Part shown: in pieces, positions 8,358 through 16,392 of the stretch
Layout: every line of letters begins with the position of its first letter
Numbering within the stretch: the first letter of the stretch is position 1
Position numbers and translations under genes: made by a program
NCBI GenBank assembly: GCA_016218915.1
Contig: JACRCQ010000077.1
Coordinates: forward strand, 1-64,000
Reading direction: 5' to 3'
Length of the DNA stretch: 64,000 nucleotides
Source of the DNA: Deltaproteobacteria bacterium
GTDB lineage: Bacteria; Myxococcota_A; Polyangia; Polyangiales; Polyangiaceae
The notes under the pieces: generated by a model
Told to the model about the DNA's origin: nothing
What the model saw: the letters and a program-made list of their open reading frames with translations, nothing else
Database searches by the model: none

Positions 8358-9473
8358 ATGATCAAGCTGCTTCGAAAACTTGGATTCTTCCCCCGCCTCG
8401 CCGTGTGGGAAATGACCCTCGGCTGCAACATGAACTGCCGCCACTGCGGCTCGCGCGCCGGCAAGAAGCGCGACGACGAGCTGACGCCCGAGGAGGCTCA
8501 GAAGCTCGCGGGTGAGCTGGCAGACCTGCACTGCAAGTGGGTCACCCTCGGCGGAGGCGAGCCCCTGCTGCGCGCAGACTGGCCCGACATCGCTCGCACG
8601 CTCATCTCCCGCGGCGTCAACGTGAACATGGTCACCAACGGCCGCGCGTGGTCGCCTGCAGTCACTCAGATCGCAAAGGACGTCGGCCTCGAGAGCGTTG
8701 CCTTCAGCATCGACGGGCTCGAGCAGACCCACGAGTACGTGCGACGCGTTCCTGGCCTGTTTCGCCATGTCCTCGAGTGCGTCGACCAGTGCATCGAGGC
8801 AGGCATGATCGTCAGCGCGATCACCATGATCAATCGTCGCGTGCTCCCTGAGCTCGACGATCTTCGCAAGCTGCTCGCTGATCACGGAATCAAGCGCTGG
8901 CAGATCCAGCTCGGGACACCGACCGGCAACATGTCCGATAACCAGGATCTGGTCGTCGAGCCCGAAGACCTGCTCACGATCATGCCCAAGGTCGCTGCCA
9001 TGTGCCGCGCCGGCGCCACGCCCAAGATCTTCCCTGGCCACAACATGGGCTACTTCGGGGAGCCGGAAGCGGACCTGCGCGATCGTGGCGGCGCAATCCC
9101 GTTCTGGGTCGGCTGCTCTGCGGGCTGCTCTGTGATCGGCATCGAGAGCAACGGCAACATCAAGGGCTGCCTGTCGCTGCCCTCGGAGATGAACGGCGTC
9201 GATGAGTTCGTCGAAGGCAACATCCGCAAGACGCCGCTCGCGGAGATCTGGCGACGCAAAGGGGCATTCGCCTACAACCGCAACTTCCAGGTGCGTCAGC
9301 TCAACGGCTTCTGCCGCACGTGCGACTACGCCGAGATCTGCCGTGGGGGTTGCACCTGGGCAGCGTTCTCCAAGACCGGCACCCGCTACGACAACGTCTA
9401 CTGCTACTGGCGTCAGCTCCAGCTCAAGCAGCAGAAGGACGGCGAACCCGCGGAGCCGTTTGCGGGGTACTGA
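8358..9473 (+). CDS. radical SAM/SPASM-domain enzyme, probable peptide or lipoprotein maturase
   Basis: 371 residues. The N-terminal radical SAM motif C-x3-C-x2-C is at Cys23, Cys27 and Cys30 (LGCNMNCRHC), with GGGEP at 65-69. The C-terminal SPASM region has eight further cysteines (253, 257, 271, 319, 322, 328, 332, 349) in the usual spacing for two auxiliary Fe-S clusters, ending C-x2-C-x5-C-x3-C. SPASM enzymes are mostly maturases of ribosomally made peptides or proteins, forming C-C, C-S or C-O links, or sulfatase-type residues. No heme-d1 or PQQ genes are nearby. The only candidate substrate is the divergent repeat lipoprotein (164 bp between starts). The Shine-Dalgarno (GGAAG) is modest. 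Confidence 0.9.
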   Translation: MIKLLRKLGFFPRLAVWEMTLGCNMNCRHCGSRAGKKRDDELTPEEAQKLAGELADLHCKWVTLGGGEPLLRADWPDIARTLISRGVNVNMVTNGRAWSPAVTQIAKDVGLESVAFSIDGLEQTHEYVRRVPGLFRHVLECVDQCIEAGMIVSAITMINRRVLPELDDLRKLLADHGIKRWQIQLGTPTGNMSDNQDLVVEPEDLLTIMPKVAAMCRAGATPKIFPGHNMGYFGEPEADLRDRGGAIPFWVGCSAGCSVIGIESNGNIKGCLSLPSEMNGVDEFVEGNIRKTPLAEIWRRKGAFAYNRNFQVRQLNGFCRTCDYAEICRGGCTWAAFSKTGTRYDNVYCYWRQLQLKQQKDGEPAEPFAGY

Positions 9474-9534
9474 GCAGGCGCGATCTTCTGCGGGCTCGAG
9501 GTTCTTGCCGCGCGACGCCAGGCACGGGGAGTTG

Positions 9535-9563
9535 TTGACGGACGTACGTACGTACGTCATAAC
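9535..9563 (+). promoter_or_regulatory. toxin-antitoxin promoter with an 18-bp palindromic operator in the spacer
   Basis: TTGACG (9535-9540) and CATAAC (9558-9563) are separated by 17 bp. The spacer plus the first base of the -10 element is the perfect palindrome GACGTACGTACGTACGTC (9541-9558). An operator between -35 and -10 fits autorepression by a Phd/VapB-type antitoxin. Transcription would begin about at the antitoxin ATG (9570), so the mRNA may be leaderless; the GGAG at 9565-9568 is too close to the ATG to serve as a normal ribosome binding site. Confidence 0.6.
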
Positions 9564-9569
9564 CGGAGC

Positions 9570-9803
9570 ATGAAGCGAACTGCAACGGACCTGCGCGCAC
9601 ACCTTTACGAAGTGCTCGACGGGGTCGCGAAGACCGGCCGGCCCGTCGAGGTGACCCGGGGCGGAGTGGCGCTCTGTATCGTGCGCAAAGAGCTTCCTCG
9701 CAGGCCACGCAAGACCCCTCGGACGCTTCCTGACCTGATTGTCGGTGACCCCGACGACCTGATCCACATGGAGTGGCCGTGGGCTGCGGGGCGTGACCTG
9801 TGA
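9570..9803 (+). CDS. Phd/YefM-type antitoxin
   Basis: 77 residues with the Phd/YefM N-terminal fold signature: KRTATDLRAHLYEVLDGVAKTGRPVEVTR contains the expected helix, short linker and strand, then ALCIV. The Arg/Pro-rich C-terminal part (RRPRKTPRTLPDL...) would be the flexible toxin-neutralising segment, ending in an acidic, Trp-containing tail. It binds the promoter palindrome as repressor in known homologues. The stop overlaps the toxin GTG start by four bases (GTGA), which is translational coupling typical of type II modules. Confidence 0.82.
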   Translation: MKRTATDLRAHLYEVLDGVAKTGRPVEVTRGGVALCIVRKELPRRPRKTPRTLPDLIVGDPDDLIHMEWPWAAGRDL

Positions 9804-10177
9804 ACTTTCATCTCGACACGCATGTGGCCCTCTGGATGGTTGCGGGTGACAAGAAGAGGCTTCGTCCCGCCCAGCGTCATATCCGCGGCGGCTCGCTCTT
9901 CGTCTCTCCCGTGGCGCTCCTCGAGATGGAGGTCCTTCGCGAGATCGGACGTATCCGCGCGAGTGTAGACACGATCCTCGATATCCTCGTCAGCGATCAC
10001 GGCGTCGAGGAGGCCTCCGGCGACCTCGGGGAAGTCGCACGGCATGCGCGGAGCCTAGGATGGACGCGCGACCCGTTCGATCGCCTCATCGTCGCGCACG
10101 CTCTTGCGAAACAAGCTTCCCTGCTCACGGCGGACGAAACCATCCGTGGACATTGTCCGTTTGCGCGGTGGGACTGA
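9800..10177 (+). CDS. PIN-domain toxin of a VapC-like type II toxin-antitoxin pair
   Basis: 125 residues from a GTG at 9800 overlapping the antitoxin stop. The PIN-domain acidic residues are visible: Asp6 in FHLDTHVALW, Glu around residue 43-45 (LLEMEVLREIG), and Asp residues in the C-terminal DPFDRLIVAHAL and LLTADETI motifs. PIN toxins are Mg-dependent RNases, usually cutting tRNA or rRNA. Length and motif order match the subgroup with the LDTHxLLW start. Its 3' part is antisense to the end of the zinc-ribbon membrane protein frame (181-bp convergent overlap), suggesting the module inserted into or beside that gene. Confidence 0.85.
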   Translation: MNFHLDTHVALWMVAGDKKRLRPAQRHIRGGSLFVSPVALLEMEVLREIGRIRASVDTILDILVSDHGVEEASGDLGEVARHARSLGWTRDPFDRLIVAHALAKQASLLTADETIRGHCPFARWD

Positions 10178-10593
10178 CGACGCCTGCGCGCGTGACCGCC
10201 CGCCATGAGCTCATGCGAAGCGAGCGCCGTCCCCGCGCGACGCAAGAGGTTTCCAAGCGCGAGGGAGACAACGCACGCGATGAAGGGCGCCAGGAGGACC
10301 GCCGTTTGCTGGGCGCGTGTCCAGAACCAGATCAACCACGCCCCGGTCAGGATGCCAGCACCCATGCTCATCAACCCGGTCCAACGGACGTACCGCCCCA
10401 GGGTCGAGATGGTGGAGCGGTCCTCGCCCGAAAGCGCTACTGACGCTGCTGGCTCGTCATGATCAGCTACCGTCGGCGAAGGCACACTGTCGGGCGTCTG
10501 GCGGTCGCCGCCGCGATCAAAACGATGGCCGCACGCACAACGGCTGTCGAGGATCGAATTGAAAGCACCGCACGAAGGGCAATCCATGGGCAC
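9997..10593 (-). CDS. zinc-ribbon membrane protein with probably disrupted C terminus
   Basis: 198-residue frame. The N terminus is a zinc ribbon (CPSCGAF ... CACGHRF, four Cys in two knuckles, residues 5-24). A polar linker and two hydrophobic helices follow (about 71-91 and 97-116). From about residue 139 the frame runs antisense through the 3' half of the VapC-like gene and becomes Arg/Ser-rich with no structure. The genuine protein probably ended differently before the toxin-antitoxin module arrived; the present stop is likely fortuitous. The function is unknown; similar zinc-ribbon/TM proteins are common and uncharacterised. Confidence 0.55.
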   Translation of the reverse strand: MPMDCPSCGAFNSILDSRCACGHRFDRGGDRQTPDSVPSPTVADHDEPAASVALSGEDRSTISTLGRYVRWTGLMSMGAGILTGAWLIWFWTRAQQTAVLLAPFIACVVSLALGNLLRRAGTALASHELMAGGHARRRRQSHRANGQCPRMVSSAVSREACFARACATMRRSNGSRVHPRLRACRATSPRSPEASSTP

Positions 10594-10655
10594 AGCCTAT
10601 CAGTTCAATCGCGCTGAGCACCTCAGCGTTTGAAGGCGACAGCCACAGAGCTCCT

Positions 10656-12362
10656 TCACCCACGCTCGCCCGCTGGCTCGATCGCCTCCACCCGAAGCGC
10701 CACCGCATCGCCTCCGCGCCACGTGTCGCGCCGAAGCCGCCCGATCGCATCCACGCGGCTCGACACCACGAGCGATGATGCGCGATTCCCCATGGATAGC
10801 CCGAACCCATGGAGCGCCTCGCCGCCCCGCGTCTGCAGCGTGACCTGCAAGTGCCCTCCGCGCACCGCCTGCACCCGCGTGACCGTCGCATTCAGCACTG
10901 CCATGGACGGCGCCGGGTTCGTCATGCCGCAAGGCTCGAGCCGCCCGAGATCCACCACGACGTCGCTGGCCCGATCGCCGGGATCGAGCTGGACCTCGGC
11001 GAGGCAAGTCTCCAACGCCGTTGTCCGGGCTGGAAGCGCTTGCGCTGCGGCGTTGAACAGCTCGCGCAGTCGCTCCAGCGCCCCGACCTGCACCTGCACT
11101 CCTGCGGCTGCCTGGTGGCCGCCAAAAGTAACCGGCGCTTCGCGGCTCGCAGTCAGAAGATCGTAGATCGGAACTCCTGCTGGCCCGCGCACCGATCCTC
11201 GTCCGACATCCCCGCTGAATCCGATCACGATGGTCGGCTTGCCGAACCGCTCCACAAGCTGCGCAGCCACGATCCCGACCACGCCCACGCTCCAGCCTTC
11301 GCGCCCGACCACGATCGCGGGATCGCGCGCAAAGCCGCAGTCCGCGATCTCCGCAAGGGCCTCGGCCACGATCTTGTCCTGGATCTGACGTCGCTGGGTG
11401 CGCATCTGCTCGATCTGCACCGCGAGCTCCCGCGCCTGATCATGGTCCCGCGCGAGAAGCAGGTTCAGCGCAGGCAACGGGCTGCCCAGACGCCCTGGCG
11501 CATTGAGACGCGGCGCGATCTCGAACGAGATCGTTACCGAGCTCACCCCCGACGACAACGCGATCTTGCCGAGATCCGCGAGCCAGCGCAGCCCGAGGCG
11601 CGTACCGGACTCGAGATACCGCATGCCCGCCCGAACCAGCACCCGGTTGTCTCCATCGAGCGGCACCACGTCGGCCACTGTGCCGATGGCCACCAGATCC
11701 AGCCACTTGCGCACATCGAGCTCGCTGCCCATCTCGCCGCGAAGACCGGCTGCGAGGCTCAGCGCAAGCCCGCAGGAGGCCAGGTTCTTGTAGGGGAACG
11801 GGCAGTCCGGACGGTTGGGGTTGAGGAACGCCAGCGCCGGCACCGGCTCCGACGGAACCAGGTGATGATCGATCACCACCACGTCGACGCCCTTCCTGCG
11901 CAGCCGCTCGAGCCTCTCATGGTCGCTCGACCCGCAGTCGCACGTGACCACCAGCGTGGGCCCGGCCTGCAGGATCGCATCCACGGCCGGGTCCGTGAGC
12001 CCGTAGCCGCCACCGTACCGGTCGGCCAGCATCGGGCTTGCCTCTCCGCCCAGCGCGCAGATCACCTCGGTCATGATCGCTGCCGACGTGATCCCGTCGC
12101 AGTCGTAGTCCCCGAACACGACCGTGTGCTCGCGCTTCCTGATCCCGGCCACGATCCGCTCGATCGCCACGCCCCGACCCGCCATGTCCTTGGGCGACGT
12201 CAGCTGGGACAGTCGTGGATCCAGGAAGCGAAGCGTGTCGTCACCACCCACATGCCCCCTTCGATGGAGCACGTCGGCAAGCGTGATCGTCACGCCGAGC
12301 GAGCGGGACAGCTCTCGTGCCTGGGAAGATGCGGGGTCAGGAATGGCAAGCACAGGACGCAC
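10656..12362 (-). CDS. recJ: single-stranded-DNA-specific 5'-3' exonuclease RecJ
   Basis: 568 residues, normal for RecJ. DHH-superfamily motifs are present: DYDCDG (85-90), the TCDCGSSDHE motif (about 140-149), DHH (165-167), GTVADVVPL, and the DHHA1 motif GGHQAAAG near residue 427, followed by the OB-fold region. RecJ degrades single-stranded DNA in RecFOR recombination, mismatch repair and base excision repair. It starts with GTG 52 bases after the ilvE stop on the same strand, so it probably shares the ilvE transcript. Confidence 0.96.
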   Translation of the reverse strand: MRPVLAIPDPASSQARELSRSLGVTITLADVLHRRGHVGGDDTLRFLDPRLSQLTSPKDMAGRGVAIERIVAGIRKREHTVVFGDYDCDGITSAAIMTEVICALGGEASPMLADRYGGGYGLTDPAVDAILQAGPTLVVTCDCGSSDHERLERLRRKGVDVVVIDHHLVPSEPVPALAFLNPNRPDCPFPYKNLASCGLALSLAAGLRGEMGSELDVRKWLDLVAIGTVADVVPLDGDNRVLVRAGMRYLESGTRLGLRWLADLGKIALSSGVSSVTISFEIAPRLNAPGRLGSPLPALNLLLARDHDQARELAVQIEQMRTQRRQIQDKIVAEALAEIADCGFARDPAIVVGREGWSVGVVGIVAAQLVERFGKPTIVIGFSGDVGRGSVRGPAGVPIYDLLTASREAPVTFGGHQAAAGVQVQVGALERLRELFNAAAQALPARTTALETCLAEVQLDPGDRASDVVVDLGRLEPCGMTNPAPSMAVLNATVTRVQAVRGGHLQVTLQTRGGEALHGFGLSMGNRASSLVVSSRVDAIGRLRRDTWRGGDAVALRVEAIEPAGERG

Positions 12363-12414
12363 GTGTCTTCTGTCGCGCAGGCGACGTCAAAGGTTGGAGG
12401 ATATCGACGAACGA

Positions 12415-13488
12415 CTAGACGACCTTGCGGCACCAACCGAACTTGTCCGGGCCGCGGCCGCGATGGATGGCCGTGATGCCATCGAGCAGGCGCTTCGAGA
12501 GAGGCCCCGGCTCGCCCGTGGCAACCTTGACGATCCGCTCGTCGACCATGACCTCGCCAATCGGCGAGACCACAGCCGCAGTGCCGCTGCCGAACATCTC
12601 GCTGATCGAGCCGCCGCGGATGCCCGCCAGCAGATCGTCGAGGGAGATGCGACGCTCCTGCACCTTGATGCCGAGCTCGGGTGCGAGCTTCAGGATGGAG
12701 TCCCGCGTGATGCCCTTGAGGATCGTCTCCGAGGTGGGCGGCGTGTACAGCGTGCCTTTCTCCACCCAGAACACGTTGCTCGCGCCGGTCTCCTCGATGT
12801 AGCGATGCTCGATCGCGTCGAGCCAGAGCACCTGATCGCATCCATGTGCCTTGGCGCGTACCGCGGACAACATCGATGCCACGTAGTTGGCGCCGGTCTT
12901 GGCCGTGCCCAGCCCGCCGGGAGCCGCGCGCACCATCTCGCGCTCTGCCTTCACACGGATGCCCGAGAATCCCTTGCTGAAGTAGGGGCCTGTCGCCGTG
13001 GCGAGCACGAAGAACAGGTAGGTGTCCGCAGGCCGCACGCCGAGCGCAGGCTCGGTCGCGATCATCGTGGGGCGAAGGTACAGCGATGCGCCATCGCGCT
13101 GCGGCACCCAGTCCCGCTCTGTCGCTGTCAGCGCCTCGCAGGCCGCAATGAAGTCGTCGACCGGAAGCGGCGGCATGCAGCATCGCTCGCAGCTGCGTTG
13201 CATGCGCTCAGCGCCAGCATCGACGCGGAACATCACGATCGATCCGTCGTCCTGCTTGTGCGCTTTGAGTCCTTCGAAGACCTCCTGGCCGTAGTGCAGG
13301 CTCATCGCTGCAGGGTCCAGGGAAAGGTTCGCTCGTGGGACGGTCTTGCCACCATGCCATCCCTGTTGCTTGTCCCACTCGATCACCACCATGTGGGGAG
13401 TGAAGACTCTGCCGAAAGGCAACTCACCCTTGATCGTAGCTTCCGCCGTAGCCCGATGAGCGGAAGCGTCCAGAGGCTCTATCCGCAT
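12415..13488 (-). CDS. ilvE: branched-chain amino acid aminotransferase
   Basis: 357 residues from the ATG at 13488, chosen because GGGAAG precedes it and the length equals that of class IV type-2 branched-chain aminotransferases (about 355-365); two upstream in-frame ATGs would add 23 or 41 residues. The PLP-binding Lys197 lies in TAKTGANYVASM, with LHYGQEVFEGLKAH (65-78), YIEETGASNVF and GTAAVVSPIGEV as further family signatures. It catalyses the last step of Leu/Ile/Val synthesis or the first of their catabolism with 2-oxoglutarate/glutamate. The neighbouring recJ is probably co-transcribed; no other ilv gene is nearby. Confidence 0.93.
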   Translation of the reverse strand: MRIEPLDASAHRATAEATIKGELPFGRVFTPHMVVIEWDKQQGWHGGKTVPRANLSLDPAAMSLHYGQEVFEGLKAHKQDDGSIVMFRVDAGAERMQRSCERCCMPPLPVDDFIAACEALTATERDWVPQRDGASLYLRPTMIATEPALGVRPADTYLFFVLATATGPYFSKGFSGIRVKAEREMVRAAPGGLGTAKTGANYVASMLSAVRAKAHGCDQVLWLDAIEHRYIEETGASNVFWVEKGTLYTPPTSETILKGITRDSILKLAPELGIKVQERRISLDDLLAGIRGGSISEMFGSGTAAVVSPIGEVMVDERIVKVATGEPGPLSKRLLDGITAIHRGRGPDKFGWCRKVV

Positions 13489-13624
13489 GGGATCTTCTTC
13501 CCGCTGGGCTGCAGCGCGGTCAAGGGATCTCGGTGCGAATGCTGTATCTGCCGACATAAACGAGCCCTTTGCCCCTGGGTTTCTCGCATCCCGTGCGTTC
13601 GCGGATGCCACGCGCCTGGGCCGC

Positions 13625-15010
13625 TCAGTGGTGCTGCCCCAGGGCTGCGGCGGCGCCCTTGGTCACCGCCGATTCCACCGCCGCACCATAGAAGGAGCCA
13701 GCTTCATGCCCGACAACACTGCTGACCAGATGCTCCCCAGGGGGCCCGCCGATGCCAACCGAAATCGCGGACACGGCAAGGTGAATCGCGGCGTGAATCG
13801 CAGCTCCGTCGAACTCCTTATGCAGCTTGCCGACCCTGGCGGCCGCCGCGCCGAACGACTCCGCGCTCGCCTTCATTCTGGGAACCAACGAGGTCATGGC
13901 GTTGAACGTGCTCGCCGCCTGCTTGTAGTCCCCAGTCCGAATCGCCTGCTTGTAGCGAGCGTTCAGGTCACAGTACTGCAAGTACTGCGCGCTGAACTGG
14001 TCGTGGCCCGCTCGGGCGCTTGCTAGCGCGCCGTTGAACTCGCTTTGCATGAGCATGCTTGCTGCCCGGTCGGCCGAGTGCAGGGCCCCTTCGAGCACCG
14101 CGGGATTTCCGGAGATCTCCCTGGCAGCAAGCCCCAAGACAACGTTTCCGACAGTCCCCGTCGCGTTCACCAGCCCCACCGCGCCGCGGGCCAGCGGGTT
14201 GATTCCCCTCACCTGCAGGTTCGCCGCGCGCACCTTGTCGTTGAGCGCCCTGCACGCCGCAAGCTGCGCGTCCGCGCCCGCAATCGCCTGCCGGTTCAAG
14301 TCGTCGAGCGACGCCGGCTGGGGCGAAGGGGCCAAGGCCCGGGCTCGCGCCAGCTCCGCATCCTCGATCTTCATCGCCTGCTGCAGCGTGGTCCCGCGCG
14401 TCTTCGTCAACGCCGCAAGATCGCCAAGCTGCTCCGGCGTGTACTTGCCGAGCATGTTGAGCGCGTTGACGCAGGCGGCGTACTTGAACCAACCCGAGGA
14501 ACCCGACTGCTGCATGTACAGCTGCACCAGGGCCCGCTGGTTGTCGCTCACCCCCTTGAGCTTGAGCTCGATGAGCGGCTCGGCGAGCACGGGCGACTGC
14601 TTGATCGCGCGCTCGGCGAACTTGTTCCAGGCCTGCGCGGCGCTCATGTTCCGATAGGCCTCGCCCTGGAACTCCTGGACCAGCGACGACAACCCGCCGC
14701 CCTTGCCATCGAGCTTCTTGGCAAGCTCGGTCGCCACCTGACCCGCAGCGTGGGCCGGACGCTCGAGGAGCCTGGCACAAGCCTGCTTGGCGCTGCCGCA
14801 CATCGATGCGTAGTGCGCTGCCTGGTCTGCTGCGAGCTGCTCGGCCGCGAGCGACACGGCGCTCTTCGGACCGGAGAGGCCGCCTGTGGCGACGCCCCCT
14901 TCCGCGGATGGCCCCGCAGTCTTGCGGTGGGTGGAGGAGCTGTGCGCAGCTTCCTGCTTCTGCTCCGGGGATTGGAAGTTCTGGGCCCTCTTGTTCGGAT
15001 CGATGTTCAT
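13625..15010 (-). CDS. large Ala-rich helical protein of unknown function
   Basis: 461 residues, ATG at 15010, with no strong ribosome binding site. The N-terminal 45 residues are polar and disordered (MNIDPNKRAQNFQSPEQKQE...), and there is no Sec signal. The rest is almost entirely helical and Ala-rich, with a Gly-rich hydrophobic hairpin near residues 255-300 and another near 405-450 (AIHLAVSAISVGIGGPPGEH). This layout, with a soluble disordered start and amphipathic or hydrophobic hairpins late, resembles proteins secreted by specialised systems, but no domain is recognisable and no secretion or immunity gene is adjacent. It lies in its own leftward unit after the sec operon terminator. 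Confidence 0.6.
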   Translation of the reverse strand: MNIDPNKRAQNFQSPEQKQEAAHSSSTHRKTAGPSAEGGVATGGLSGPKSAVSLAAEQLAADQAAHYASMCGSAKQACARLLERPAHAAGQVATELAKKLDGKGGGLSSLVQEFQGEAYRNMSAAQAWNKFAERAIKQSPVLAEPLIELKLKGVSDNQRALVQLYMQQSGSSGWFKYAACVNALNMLGKYTPEQLGDLAALTKTRGTTLQQAMKIEDAELARARALAPSPQPASLDDLNRQAIAGADAQLAACRALNDKVRAANLQVRGINPLARGAVGLVNATGTVGNVVLGLAAREISGNPAVLEGALHSADRAASMLMQSEFNGALASARAGHDQFSAQYLQYCDLNARYKQAIRTGDYKQAASTFNAMTSLVPRMKASAESFGAAAARVGKLHKEFDGAAIHAAIHLAVSAISVGIGGPPGEHLVSSVVGHEAGSFYGAAVESAVTKGAAAALGQHH

Positions 15011-15083
15011 GTCGCCCTATCGGACAGAGCCCGCCACCGGTTGCCAGAAAAGTTGGGGGGCGATGACGAATTCGTCCGGGGCG

Positions 15084-15121
15084 ACAAAACAAGAGCGCGG
15101 AGGGCTTTCGCACCTCCGCGC
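15084..15121 (-). terminator. intrinsic terminator of the yajC-secD-secF operon
   Basis: Reading leftward, 27 bases after the secF stop, a perfect 9-bp GC stem (arms 15113-15121 and 15095-15103) encloses a 9-base loop and is followed by TCTTGTTTTGT. It is the clearest Rho-independent terminator in the window. Confidence 0.85.
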
Positions 15122-15147
15122 CGCTTGCCCGCTCTAGCCGAGGCGGG

Positions 15148-16380
<1,233 letters not shown>

Positions 16381-16392
16381 GCGTCAGCTCCC

